The notes under the pieces: model-generated | What the model saw: only the letters and a program-made list of their open reading frames with translations | The model's database searches: none | What the model was told of the DNA's origin: nothing | From: Actinocrinis puniceicyclus | GTDB taxonomy: Bacteria > Actinomycetota > Actinomycetes > Streptomycetales > Catenulisporaceae | NCBI RefSeq assembly: GCF_018283645.1 | Contig: NZ_JAGSXH010000031.1 | Coordinates: forward strand, 1-56,442 | Reading direction: 5' to 3' | DNA: 56,442 bases | Position numbers and translations under genes: made by a program | Shown: positions 9,696 to 17,460 of the stretch, piece after piece | How positions within the stretch are numbered: the stretch's first letter is position 1 | Layout: every line of letters starts with the position of its first letter

Positions 9696-10280
9696 ATGGC
9701 AGTGGAGATCGCCGTCGCCGTTGGCGAACTGGCGCCGGTAGAGATCAAGCCCTACGACAGGGTCTGGTCCGAGCGTTTCGCGGTGTGTGCCGAACTGGTG
9801 CGCGCAGCCCTGGGTGGCTACGCGGTCCGGGTCGACCACATCGGTTCGACCGCGGTGCCCGGCCTTCTCGGCCGCCCGCACCTCGACATCCAGGTCTCGG
9901 TGGCGGAACCCGAGGCCGAGGAGGAGTACCGGGCCGCGCTCGAAGATCTCGGGTTCGCCCTGTGGGTGCGTGAAGCGGATCGGCGCGTGTTCGTCGCGCC
10001 GCAGGGAGCCCTCAGCGTCCGCGCGCCCAAGTGCGAGGTTCACATCTACGTGTGCCGCTCCGGCGGGGTGCTCGAATACGATCAGCTGTTGCTCGTGCAG
10101 TACCTGGCGAGCCACCCGGAACGCCGCGATCAGTACGCCGACCTCAAGCGGCGGCTGGCCCGGCAGTGCCGCAACGACCCGGAGGCATACGCCGAGGGCA
10201 AGCGGGCCTTCCTGCGCGAGACGGTGCGCATGGCCCACCGCGCCTATCTGGATCTGCGCGCGCTGCCCGACGTCTGCTGA
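9696..10280 (+). CDS. GrpB/UPF0157 nucleotidyltransferase-like protein
   Basis: The product has 194 residues. It contains the family hallmark VDHIGSTAVPGLLGRPHLDIQVSV, a nucleotidyltransferase-fold GS motif followed by the acidic metal-binding strand. EVHIYVCRSGG and RDQYADLKRRLA follow, both typical of GrpB proteins. Biochemical function is unestablished; some relatives are fused to dephospho-CoA kinase. The ATG at 9696 has GGGAGGTG 6-7 nt upstream and is preferred over an earlier open start at 9639. It is convergent with the enoyl-CoA hydratase gene. Confidence 0.85.
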   Translation: MAVEIAVAVGELAPVEIKPYDRVWSERFAVCAELVRAALGGYAVRVDHIGSTAVPGLLGRPHLDIQVSVAEPEAEEEYRAALEDLGFALWVREADRRVFVAPQGALSVRAPKCEVHIYVCRSGGVLEYDQLLLVQYLASHPERRDQYADLKRRLARQCRNDPEAYAEGKRAFLRETVRMAHRAYLDLRALPDVC

Positions 10281-10288
10281 GCCGATTC

Positions 10289-10321
10289 GGGCGGCGGGTG
10301 ACCGGGCGCTCCCGGCCGCCC
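10289..10321. terminator. GC hairpin between convergent genes
   Basis: GGGCGGC (10289-10295) pairs with GCCGCCC (10315-10321), and CGGG/CCCG pairs inside. It lies in the 51-bp gap between the ends of the GrpB gene and the enoyl-CoA hydratase gene, so it could stop transcription from both sides. There is no U-run, as is common in high-GC actinobacteria. Confidence 0.45.
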
Positions 10322-10331
10322 GCCACCGCGG

Positions 10332-11141
10332 CTACTTTCCCTGGAAGTTCGCGGCGCGCTTGGCCAGGAAGGCGTCCACCGCCTCCCTGTGATCGGCGGT
10401 GGCTCCGCACCTGCTCTGCATCTCGTCCTCGAACTCCAGCGTTTCGGCCAGGGTGTGTCCCGCGCCGTAGTGCACCGAGGCCTTGAGCGCGGCGTAGGAC
10501 ACGGTCGGCCCGTTCGCCAGCCGCTGCGCCAGGGCGGCCGCGTGCTCGGCCAGCCGGTCCGCCGGCACGATCTCGTTCACCAGGCCCAGCGCCGCGGCCT
10601 CCCGCACGCCGATCCGCTGCTGCGGATTGAACAGCAACTCGATCGCCTTCGCCGTGCCCACCAGCCGCGGCAGCGTCCACGACGCGCCCGAGTCGGCGGA
10701 CAGACCCACTTGGGCGAACGCCAGGGTGAACGACGCGTTGTCGGCCGCGATCCGCAGGTCGCAGGCGAACGCGAAGGCCGCCCCGGCGCCGGCGGCCACC
10801 CCGTTGAGCGCGGCGATCGTCGGCTTCGGCATCTGCGCGATCGCCAGTGTGATCGGGTTGTAATGGTCACGGACCGTGGACAGCGGCGGTTCGCCCGCGT
10901 TCAGTTTCCGGACGTGCTCGCGCAGGTCCTGTCCGACGCAGAAGGCACGTCCCGCACCGGTCAGTACCACGGCCCGCAGGCTCTCGTCGCTCGCGGCCGC
11001 GCGCAGGGCTGTGAGCAGGCCTTCCTTCGTCGCCACGTCGAGCGCGTTCATCGCGTCGGGCCGGTTCAGCGTGATGGTTGCCACGTTGCCGGACCGCTCG
11101 AATCGGACGGGTTCCGCGGCGTTTTCCTGGTCTCGGGTCAC
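10332..11141 (-). CDS. Enoyl-CoA hydratase/isomerase, PaaG-like
   Basis: The 269-residue crotonase-fold protein has the oxyanion and CoA-binding segments GRAFCVGQDL and PTIAALNGVAAGAGAAFAFACDLRIAA. GLSADSGASWTLPRLVG follows, in which the Asp aligns with the catalytic Asp of PaaG-type isomerases rather than a hydratase Glu pair. It may act in beta-oxidation or aromatic-CoA catabolism. The GTG at 11141 follows a TAACTT -10 box by 6 nt, so it is a leaderless start. That box overlaps a TACC-N4-GGTA operator that is repeated at the MaoC gene. Confidence 0.85.
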   Translation of the reverse strand: MTRDQENAAEPVRFERSGNVATITLNRPDAMNALDVATKEGLLTALRAAASDESLRAVVLTGAGRAFCVGQDLREHVRKLNAGEPPLSTVRDHYNPITLAIAQMPKPTIAALNGVAAGAGAAFAFACDLRIAADNASFTLAFAQVGLSADSGASWTLPRLVGTAKAIELLFNPQQRIGVREAAALGLVNEIVPADRLAEHAAALAQRLANGPTVSYAALKASVHYGAGHTLAETLEFEDEMQSRCGATADHREAVDAFLAKRAANFQGK

Positions 11142-11147
11142 CCGATT

Positions 11148-11164
11148 AAGTTACCGGCTGGTAA
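11148..11164 (-). promoter_or_regulatory. Operator/-10 of the enoyl-CoA hydratase gene
   Basis: On the minus strand the sequence is TTACCAGCCGGTAACTT. The dyad TTACC-N4-GGTAA (11151-11164) overlaps the TAACTT -10 box (11148-11153). The same arrangement occurs at 27261-27277 before the MaoC gene. A TetR-family repressor of acyl-CoA genes would fit; the binding protein is inferred. Confidence 0.6.
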
Positions 11165-11411
11165 TCGTGCGGGCCAGCTTGTTCTCAAGTTGTGTTTTCC
11201 CGAGGCCGGTGACGTGCGGGATAATGAGCTCCGGTCAGGGTGTCCGCGTGCCCTGCGCCAGGGCGTGTGAGGAGAGGAGCGTCGGGCAGGGCGAAGCGGT
11301 CCCGTGACCCCTCCGAGCGCGCCCCAGCTCCAGCCGGCCCAGTCCGGATGCACACGGTCCGCCGCACCGCGAAGCCGGCGGCGGGCCACTCGACGAGGAA
11401 GGGGAACGAGC

Positions 11412-11579
11412 ATGGCGGCGATGAAGCCGCGGACGGGCGACGGCCCGCTCGAAGTGGTCAAGGAGGGGCGCGGCATTGTGATGCGGGTGCCTCTCGAAGG
11501 CGGCGGCCGACTCGTCGTCGAGCTCTCGCCGGACGAGGCGGGCGCGCTCGGAGACGCGCTGAAGAACGTCGTGGGCTAG
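11412..11579 (+). CDS. DUF3117 small conserved protein
   Basis: The product has 55 residues (MAAMKPRTGDGPLEVVKEGR..., ending ALGDALKNVVG). This is the strongly conserved actinobacterial DUF3117 protein found near folP2/tagA and sigE. It is cytoplasmic and its function is unknown. The ATG at 11412 is used rather than the longer frame from 11304, whose extra residues are low-complexity Arg/Ser and are not part of the family. A purine-rich GGGGAACGAG precedes it. Confidence 0.85.
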   Translation: MAAMKPRTGDGPLEVVKEGRGIVMRVPLEGGGRLVVELSPDEAGALGDALKNVVG

Positions 11580-11932
11580 TGCCCAGACCGTCGTAAGCGG
11601 CGTCTTGACCGGTCCCGGCGCGCATCGGCCGATCGACGACGCTCGCTGCGTTGCCGAAACATCCGCATACGATCCGGTATGAGGATGTTCCGGCGCCTTG
11701 CGAGCGCCGCCGCTCGGCCGATGCGCCGTCCGAGGACCCAAATCACCCTCCGGCACTACAGCGCGGTCCCGACCGCCGCTCCGGCCTCGGCGCCCGGGAA
11801 CCCGGCGCCGAGGCCGGGCGTTTCTCCGGGTGAGGGCCTGCGGCCCGAGTCCAGCGGGACCTCAGCAGCCTTGAGCCGAGCTATGTCAAGGTTCACAGGC
11901 CGCTCTCAGTAAATCCGTCGGGGAAGGAAGCT
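11580..11932. other. 353-bp intergenic region upstream of sigE
   Basis: I see no gene. It contains the structured repeat at 11640-11706 and a second GC-rich inverted sequence around 11793-11822 (GGCGCCCGGGAACC / GGCGCCGAGGCC). The last 50 bp before sigE (GTTCACAGG, then CTCAGTAAATCC, then GGGGAAGGAAG) hold the ribosome-binding site. No clear sigma-E-type GGAAC/GTT promoter could be placed. Confidence 0.4.
11640..11706 (+). repeat. Structured palindromic repeat, copy A
   Basis: An imperfect 67-bp palindrome. AACATCC (11658-11664) pairs with GGATGTT (11683-11689), and CATAC pairs with GTATG inside, around a GATCCG loop. GCCG/CGGC pairs outside an A-C mismatch, and outer arms CGCTCGC/GCGAGCG close it. 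The flanking core TTGCCGAAAC...GTTCCGGCGCCTTGC is shared with the modules inside two miniature elements (52553-52613 and 52782-52849). This copy has no terminal inverted repeats of those elements. Confidence 0.6.
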
Positions 11933-12637
11933 ATGGTTACTGCAGCGGTACTCGGACGACGAGGAGGTAGTGCCGTGGCGCTCGGGGGCGGCAGTGACTA
12001 TGGCGAGGCGGGATTCGACTCCTTTCCGGCGGGCGCGCCGGTCGGCGCGGAGTGGACGCCTCCGTCCTGGGACGAGGTCGTGCGTACTCATTCGGCCAGG
12101 GTCTACCGGCTCGCCTACCGGTTGACGGGGGACCGGCACGATGCGGAGGACCTGACCCAGGAGGTCTTCGTCCGGGTGTTCCGCTCGCTCAACAGCTACA
12201 CGCCCGGCACGTTCGAGGGCTGGCTGCACCGGATCACCACCAACCTGTTCCTCGACTCGGTGCGGCGCAAGGCCAAGATCCGCTTCGAGGGCCTGGCCGA
12301 GGACGCCGCGGACCGGATGGCCGGCAAGGAGCCGACCCCGGCGCAGGCGTACTTCGACAACCATCTGGACGCGGACATCGAGCGCGCGCTGGCCGAGCTG
12401 GCCCCGGAGTTCCGGGCCGCGGTCGTGCTCTGCGACATCGAGGGCCTCTCCTACGAGGAGATCGCGGCCACGCTCGGCGTCAAGCTGGGCACCGTCCGGT
12501 CCCGGATCCACCGGGGCCGCAGCCAACTGCGTGCCGCCCTGGCGCACCGCGCCCCGAGCGAGGCGGTGGAACTGCCACCGCTGGAGACGATCGAGGACGA
12601 CGCGGAACGCACCGGCGGCGGAAAGGGACAGCTGTGA
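11933..12637 (+). CDS. sigE: ECF RNA polymerase sigma factor SigE
   Basis: The product has 234 residues. Region 2 is [44 protein letters not shown]...[20 protein letters not shown]. Region 4 is [51 protein letters not shown]. An N-terminal extension of about 40 residues resembles that of mycobacterial SigE. It directs transcription of envelope-stress genes. The ATG at 11933 has GGGGAAGGAAG upstream. It overlaps the anti-sigma gene start and is followed by tatB, as in the sigE-rseA-htrA-tatB region of other actinobacteria, except that htrA is absent here. Confidence 0.93.
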   Translation: MVTAAVLGRRGGSAVALGGGSDYGEAGFDSFPAGAPVGAEWTPPSWDEVVRTHSARVYRLAYRLTGDRHDAEDLTQEVFVRVFRSLNSYTPGTFEGWLHRITTNLFLDSVRRKAKIRFEGLAEDAADRMAGKEPTPAQAYFDNHLDADIERALAELAPEFRAAVVLCDIEGLSYEEIAATLGVKLGTVRSRIHRGRSQLRAALAHRAPSEAVELPPLETIEDDAERTGGGKGQL

Positions 12638-13095
12638 TGGGCCGGTTCAGCGATCACCTCGGCGCACGGCTCGGTGCGCTCGTGGACGGGGAACTCGCTC
12701 ATGACGACCGGGACCGCGCCTTGGCGCACCTGGCCGGCTGCGCACAGTGCCGCACCCTGGTCGAGGCCGAGCGCGCGCTGAAGAACCAACTCGAGGCGAT
12801 GCCGATGCCGGAGCCCTCGGCCCGGCTGATGGCCGCCCTGTTCCAGATCCCGCAGACCGAGCAGCCCCCGCAACCGCCCGCGGCCTCGCCGCCGCAGGCG
12901 GGCGGATTCCTCGGCCGTTCCTCGGCGTTCCTGCCCGAGTTCGCGGTCGGCCTGCGGCCGATCGGCGAGCTGCCCGAGGACGGCGAGCCGGGACTCGGCG
13001 GCGCGGGTTCGATGAACCGCGGCCGCTCGGCCCCGCGCGGGCGGGTACCGCTGGCCGAGCCCTCTTTCCTCGGCCGCGCCTTCCCGTCGCGCTGA
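12637..13095 (+). CDS. Zinc-binding anti-sigma factor (RseA-like)
   Basis: The product has 152 residues. The N-terminal ZAS domain carries HLAGCAQC (His-x3-Cys-x2-Cys), the zinc ligand set of redox- or stress-sensing anti-sigma factors. The rest is Pro/Ala-rich with no membrane helix, so it would be a soluble inhibitor of SigE, like mycobacterial RseA. The start ATG at 12637 overlaps the sigE TGA (a GTG at 12634 in the same frame is possible), giving tight coupling. RseA-type proteins are known to be removed by proteolysis; no such signal can be read here. Confidence 0.82.
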   Translation: MGRFSDHLGARLGALVDGELAHDDRDRALAHLAGCAQCRTLVEAERALKNQLEAMPMPEPSARLMAALFQIPQTEQPPQPPAASPPQAGGFLGRSSAFLPEFAVGLRPIGELPEDGEPGLGGAGSMNRGRSAPRGRVPLAEPSFLGRAFPSR

Positions 13096-13207
13096 TTTGC
13101 CGGCCGGTTGCGGCGCAGCCTCTGTCTGACCGGCGCCGCGGGCGGTTACTGTGGTGCTGGTCCTCGGACTGCTCAGTCCCCCTGCCCGCCGACGCCGGAG
13201 CGACGCG

Positions 13208-13591
13208 ATGTTCTTCGACCTGTCCCCGCTGGAAATAGTCGTGCTGCTCGGGCTGGCCGTCGTCCTGTTCGGCCCGGACAAGCTGCCGCAGGCGGCGGCC
13301 AGCGCCGCGCGCTTCCTGCGCCAGGTCCGCGCCTTCGGCGAGAACGCCCGGGCGGACCTGCGCAACGAGCTCGGGCCCGAGTTCGACGGGCTCGACCTGC
13401 AGGATCTGAATCCGAAGACCTTCGTCCGCAAGAACCTGCTCGGCGAGGGTGAGCAACTGCGCGAGCTGCGCGACGATCTGAACCGCGACCTGCGCACCTT
13501 CAGCTCGGCCGAGGACGTACCGGCTGCGCGCCGCGAGCCGAGCGCGCTGGCCACGGGCGAGCGGCCGCCCTACGACGCAGACGCGACGTGA
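13208..13591 (+). CDS. tatB: Sec-independent protein translocase subunit TatB
   Basis: The product has 127 residues. One N-terminal membrane helix (FFDLSPLEIVVLLGLAVVLFGPDKLP) leads into an amphipathic helix (QAAASAARFLRQVRAFGENARADLRNEL) and an acidic, flexible tail. The FGPDKLP hinge is typical of TatA/B; the length and the sigE linkage favour TatB. TatB acts with TatC as receptor for folded twin-arginine substrates. The ATG at 13208 has GGAG upstream; a TACTGT box near 13147 is a possible promoter. The tatA and tatC genes are not in the window. Confidence 0.88.
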   Translation: MFFDLSPLEIVVLLGLAVVLFGPDKLPQAAASAARFLRQVRAFGENARADLRNELGPEFDGLDLQDLNPKTFVRKNLLGEGEQLRELRDDLNRDLRTFSSAEDVPAARREPSALATGERPPYDADAT

Positions 13592-13609
13592 CCGATCCAC
13601 GGAGTTGAG

Positions 13610-14284
13610 TTGACCAGCAGGGCCCAGCAGACCTCGCGCGGAACCGAGTCGCGTTCCACCTCCGCTTCCACCGATCCCCTTGCCCTCGCCCACGCCGGGC
13701 AGGCCGCGTTCTGCGCCGCCCGGCTGCCCTGGTACGGCCTCGACCCCGGGTGGCGCGGCGAGCGTCGCCTCGGCTCGCTGTGCACCGATGCCGACGGTAC
13801 GGTCCAGTACGGCACCCTCCTGCACGGCGACGCGCCCACCGGCCGCCCCGGCGGCGATCCGCAACGCCGCGCCGTCACCGTGGTCACCATGGCCCCGCTG
13901 CCGCGTCGCCCCGTGCTGCGCCCGGACGGCACGGCCCGCGGCTTCGTCGAGGCCGCCACCGTCGCCGCGGCGGCCGCGGTGGCCGGGATCGGGCTGGTCG
14001 AGGAGCAGTGGCCGTGGCACCTGGACGTCTCGGTACGCGAGCACTGGATGGATCAGCAGCGGGAACTGGCCGCGCAGGTGGCACAGCGCCTCGGCGACAC
14101 GCCGTGGCGGCTGCTGACCCTGACCGTGGATCTGCTTCCTCAGGTCTTTCACTATCGTGAGTCCGAGTACGGCTGGGTGCTGGCCACCGCCGCGCAACAC
14201 TGCTTCCTGGCCGCCTACGGACGCGGCGTCTCGGCGTATTCGCTCGCCTTCACCCGGGTCGGCCTCGACGAGTACGTGTCCTGA
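13610..14284 (+). CDS. Conserved hypothetical protein next to tatB
   Basis: The product has 224 residues and starts at TTG with GGAG 5 nt upstream, 18 bp after tatB. The first ~20 residues are Ser/Thr-rich. The remaining part is globular, with segments AHAGQAAFCAARLPWYGLDPGWRGERRLG, WPWHLDVSVREHWMDQQRELAAQVAQRLGDTPWRLLTLTVDLLPQVFHYRESEYGWVL and SLAFTRVGLDEYVS. No membrane helix, signal peptide or known catalytic motif is seen. It is probably transcribed with tatB. Function unknown. Confidence 0.6.
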   Translation: MTSRAQQTSRGTESRSTSASTDPLALAHAGQAAFCAARLPWYGLDPGWRGERRLGSLCTDADGTVQYGTLLHGDAPTGRPGGDPQRRAVTVVTMAPLPRRPVLRPDGTARGFVEAATVAAAAAVAGIGLVEEQWPWHLDVSVREHWMDQQRELAAQVAQRLGDTPWRLLTLTVDLLPQVFHYRESEYGWVLATAAQHCFLAAYGRGVSAYSLAFTRVGLDEYVS

Positions 14285-14298
14285 ACGACGGCTGAGTT

Positions 14299-14715
14299 CT
14301 ACTCGTCGTAGTAGCGGGCCTCGATCACGTTGTCGTCGGGGTCCCGGAAGTAGAAGGCGTGTGGCGCGTTGCCGCGCGCGCCGTAGGTGACGACGCGCCG
14401 CGACGAGGTGTCGACCCCGTGCGCCTCCAGACGCGCGCTGAGCTCCTCGTACTCCTGCTTGCTCATCGCGATGCAGACGTGGTTGACCGGGAAGCCGGCG
14501 GTGGACGTCGTCTTCGTCATCGCGTTCACGGCCGGGGCGTCCTGACGTGGCGTCAGGTCGATGATTGACCGATCGGTCACCCGCACGCTCGGAAACGGCG
14601 CGGCCCCGGCGCGGTACTCCTCCGCGCGCACCGGTCGCAGGCCGACCACGTTCACGTAGAACTCGACGGACTTGAGCGGGTCGTCCACCCAGATGACGAC
14701 GTGATCGAGATCCAT
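14299..14715 (-). CDS. VOC (glyoxalase/bleomycin-resistance) superfamily protein
   Basis: The product has 138 residues with the paired beta-alpha-beta-beta-beta pattern. LDHVVIWVDDPLKSVEFYVNVVGL opens the first half, VNHVCIAMSKQEYEELSARLEAHGV the second, and FYFRDPDDNVIEARYYDE closes with the metal-ligand Glu. Possible activities are a dioxygenase, isomerase or antibiotic-binding protein; the substrate cannot be told. The ATG at 14715 follows a TAGTGT box (14723-14728, minus) by 7 nt, so a leaderless start is chosen over the longer frame to 14739. It is convergent with the preceding gene (14-bp gap). Confidence 0.8.
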   Translation of the reverse strand: MDLDHVVIWVDDPLKSVEFYVNVVGLRPVRAEEYRAGAAPFPSVRVTDRSIIDLTPRQDAPAVNAMTKTTSTAGFPVNHVCIAMSKQEYEELSARLEAHGVDTSSRRVVTYGARGNAPHAFYFRDPDDNVIEARYYDE

Positions 14716-14763
14716 GCGTCCGACACTACCCGCCGTCACCGCTTGCCCAATAACTCGCTAGAC

Positions 14764-14771
14764 GATATATC
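14764..14771. promoter_or_regulatory. PadR promoter/operator candidate
   Basis: GATATATC is an 8-bp palindrome in an otherwise GC-rich context. It contains the TATATC -10 box placed 6 nt before the PadR ATG (14778). PadR proteins often repress their own gene through AT-rich dyads, so autorepression is plausible. Confidence 0.4.
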
Positions 14772-14777
14772 TTGTGC

Positions 14778-15143
14778 ATGAATACATCGACGAGGACGGA
14801 GCAGGTCTTCCTGATCCTGACCGCGCTGGTGGACCGGCCCCGGCACGGTTACGGCATCGTCCAGGAAGTCGCCCGCCTGTCCGACGGGCAGATGAAGCTG
14901 AAAGTCGGCACCCTCTACGGAGCGCTCGACCGGCTGACCGGTGAGGGTCTGCTGGCCCCCGACCGGGACGAGATCGAGGGCGGCCGGCTGCGGCGCTACT
15001 ACAGGCTCACCGAGCAGGGCGCCGCCGCGCTCGCCGAAGACGCCGAGCGCCTCGCCTCACACGCGGCGCTCGCCACGCGGCGGCTGCGCGAACGCGGCAT
15101 ACCGCTGCCGGGCAAGCTCGGCACGGCGGGGGGAGCGGCATGA
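14778..15143 (+). CDS. PadR-family transcriptional regulator
   Basis: The product has 121 residues. The winged-helix core reads FLILTALVDRPRHGYGIVQEVARLSDGQMKLKVGTLYGALDRLTGEGLLAPDRDEIEGGRLRRYYRLTEQGAAAL, the standard PadR domain, followed by a short dimerisation helix. The ATG at 14778 is leaderless-type. The stop overlaps the start of the next gene (ATGA), and pairing a PadR regulator with a HAAS-like membrane protein is a common arrangement in which the regulator controls its partner. The inducer is unknown. Confidence 0.85.
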   Translation: MNTSTRTEQVFLILTALVDRPRHGYGIVQEVARLSDGQMKLKVGTLYGALDRLTGEGLLAPDRDEIEGGRLRRYYRLTEQGAAALAEDAERLASHAALATRRLRERGIPLPGKLGTAGGAA

Positions 15144-16183
15144 GCGCGAAGCAGGGCACCGACATGCTCGCGGCGCGTTATCGGCGCGTCCTGATGGTGC
15201 TGCCCGCCGCGTATCGCGAACGGCGCGGAGAGGAGATGCTGAGCACCCTGCTTGACGGCGCCGCGGACGGGAAGCGCCGGCCGAGCCTCGCAGAGGCGTC
15301 GAGCCTGGCCGCGCTCGCGATCCGGCTGCGCGTGGGCGCACCCGGAGCGTCCCGCCGCGCCGTGGCCACCGGCGAGGTGCTCAGACGCACGGCTCTGGCC
15401 GGCCTGCTCGCGTTCGGTCTCTGGCACGGAACGGGGGCCGTGGGGAACCTGGTGGTCATCGCCTCCGAGCGAAGCCAATACTTCCAGAACACCCCCGGCT
15501 CCACCGTGGCGTGGTGGTTGACGCTGGTCTTCGGTCTGCCCCTCGTCTACTTCGGCGCGTTCATCGCCCTGGTGCTCGGGCGCCGCCGTCTCGGCCGCTT
15601 CCTGGGCGTTGCCCAAGCAGGTTTCGTGGCCGCAGCCTCGGTGCAGGACCGCTACCCGGCGACCTCGGATATGGCGGCCGTGTTCGCGACGAGCCTGATG
15701 ATCGCGCTGGCGACGGGGCTGGGCTTCCACCGGGGCAGCCCGCGGCCGGCCGCTCCGGGGCGCTGGCTGAGCGGCATGATCGGTGTCGCGGGTGTGGTCT
15801 TCATCGTCAGCGGCGCGGCCATCGGGATGCATCTCGACGGGCACTCGGGCGATACCCGCGTCATCGACGTGATCGCGCAGATCAACGCAGGACCGCTCGT
15901 GCCCGGGCTGGCCGCGGTCTTCGGGCTCGTACGCGCCCGCCGTTCGCCGATCTGGCCTGCGGCGCTGTTCATCCTCGGGCTTCCGGGCCTGCTGATCGTG
16001 CCGCGCGCGCTCATCCACTACGCGCAGGGCAACTACGAGAACGTTTTCATCGGTGACTTGTTCCGCGGCGCGGCGTGGCCTGGGATGGCCGTGTACATGC
16101 TGATCACCGAGGCGGTCCTGGCCACGGCGCTGGTGTGGTCGCTGTACCTGCGTCGCGCGCGGGCTACCGCAGTGCCCGCATAA
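15140..16183 (+). CDS. Multi-pass membrane protein with HAAS-like N-terminus
   Basis: The product has 347 residues. An N-terminal cytoplasmic helical part (RYRRVLMVLPAAYRERRGEEMLSTLLDGA) resembles the HAAS module found in PadR-linked membrane proteins. It is followed by roughly six to seven membrane helices from about residue 80 to 335. No transporter or enzyme motif is visible. It starts within the last four bases of padR, so the two form a coupled operon. Likely a membrane stress or sensing protein; this is inference. Confidence 0.7.
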   Translation: MSAKQGTDMLAARYRRVLMVLPAAYRERRGEEMLSTLLDGAADGKRRPSLAEASSLAALAIRLRVGAPGASRRAVATGEVLRRTALAGLLAFGLWHGTGAVGNLVVIASERSQYFQNTPGSTVAWWLTLVFGLPLVYFGAFIALVLGRRRLGRFLGVAQAGFVAAASVQDRYPATSDMAAVFATSLMIALATGLGFHRGSPRPAAPGRWLSGMIGVAGVVFIVSGAAIGMHLDGHSGDTRVIDVIAQINAGPLVPGLAAVFGLVRARRSPIWPAALFILGLPGLLIVPRALIHYAQGNYENVFIGDLFRGAAWPGMAVYMLITEAVLATALVWSLYLRRARATAVPA

Positions 16184-16221
16184 CGCCGCCGCACCGCCCG
16201 CCTTGAGCCGGCTTCGGGCCT

Positions 16222-17379
16222 TTACCGTCCCGCGGGGGACACGGCCAGCGACATGCCCACAAGCCCGCGTGCGCGCACGCTGAGCCGTTCGGCGATGCCT
16301 TGCAGCACCGTGGCCGCCAACGCGTCCGGGTGCGACAGCACCAACGGCATGCCCTCGTCGCCGCCGGCGCGCAGCCGGACGTCGATCGGGACCTGGCCGA
16401 GCAGCGGCACCTGTGCGCCGGTCGCACGCGTGAGCGCCTCGGCCACGGTCTCGCCGCCGCCGGAACCGAACACGTCCACCTTCTCGCCGCAGTGCGGGCA
16501 CGGCAGCCAGGACATGTTCTCCACCACGCCCGCGATGCGCTGGCGGGTCTGCAAGGCGATCGTGCCGGCCCGCTCGGCCACCTCGGCGGCCGCCTGCTGC
16601 GGCGTGGTGACCACGAGGATCTCCGCGTTCGGGACCAGTTGCGCGACCGAGATCGCGACGTCTCCGGTGCCGGGCGGCAGGTCCAGCAGCAGCACGTCCA
16701 GGTCGCCCCAGTACACGTCCGCCAGGAACTGCTGCAGCGCGCGGTGCAGCATCGGGCCGCGCCAGACCACCGGCTCGTTGCCCGGGGTGAACATGCCGAT
16801 CGAGATCACCCGCACGCCGTGCGCGATCGGCGCCATGATCATGTCCTGGACCTGCGTGGGCCGGTCCGTGACGCCCAGCATGCGCGGCACCGAATGGCCG
16901 TAGATGTCGGCGTCCACGATGCCGACCTTCAGGCCCTTGGCGGCCATCGCCGCGGCCAGGTTCACCGTCACCGAGGATTTGCCGACCCCGCCCTTGCCCG
17001 AGGCGACCGCGAACACCCGGGTCAGCGAGCCCGGCTTCGCGAACGGGATCTCCCGCTCCGTCCGGCCGCCGCGCAGCTTGGACTGGAGGGCCTGGCGCTG
17101 CTCGGTACTCATCACATCCAGGCCGACTCGCACGGAGCGCACTCCGTCCAGCGCGCCGACCTGGGCCTTGATGTCCTCGCAGAGCCGGTCCTTGAGCGGG
17201 CAGGCGGCGACGGTCAGGTAGATCTCCACGTCCACCACGCCGTCCTGGCCGATCGCGACGGTCTTGACCATGTCCAGTTCGGTGATCGGGCGGCGGATCT
17301 CCGGGTCCTGAACCCTGGCAAGCGCCGCGCGCACCTGCTCCTCGGTGGGCGTCGTAGCGCTCGTCGTCGTGTCAGCCAT
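16222..17379 (-). CDS. mrp: Mrp/NBP35-type iron-sulfur cluster carrier ATPase
   Basis: The 385-residue product starts with a DUF59/MIP18-type domain (about residues 10-95, including TVAACPLKDRL). The deviant Walker A ASGKGGVGKSS at about residue 125 follows, then the switch region DADIYGHSVPRMLG, Walker B LLLDLPPGTGD, and the CPHC pair that binds a bridging [4Fe-4S] cluster. Mrp proteins deliver clusters to apo-enzymes. ATG 17379 is clear. It sits next to DUF1003 and the MgtE/CBS gene, an order seen in many actinobacteria. Confidence 0.93.
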   Translation of the reverse strand: MADTTTSATTPTEEQVRAALARVQDPEIRRPITELDMVKTVAIGQDGVVDVEIYLTVAACPLKDRLCEDIKAQVGALDGVRSVRVGLDVMSTEQRQALQSKLRGGRTEREIPFAKPGSLTRVFAVASGKGGVGKSSVTVNLAAAMAAKGLKVGIVDADIYGHSVPRMLGVTDRPTQVQDMIMAPIAHGVRVISIGMFTPGNEPVVWRGPMLHRALQQFLADVYWGDLDVLLLDLPPGTGDVAISVAQLVPNAEILVVTTPQQAAAEVAERAGTIALQTRQRIAGVVENMSWLPCPHCGEKVDVFGSGGGETVAEALTRATGAQVPLLGQVPIDVRLRAGGDEGMPLVLSHPDALAATVLQGIAERLSVRARGLVGMSLAVSPAGR

Positions 17380-17460
17380 GACCCCATGCTATGCGTCGGC
17401 CGCGGGCTGCTCCGTCCGGGGCCGCCTGTGTGCGCGTCAACCGCTTTCACCCGGCGTTCG

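Noticed and set aside
11651-11833. Small gene over the structured repeat upstream of sigE
   Set aside because: The frames follow the palindrome, lack start signals and have no conserved composition.
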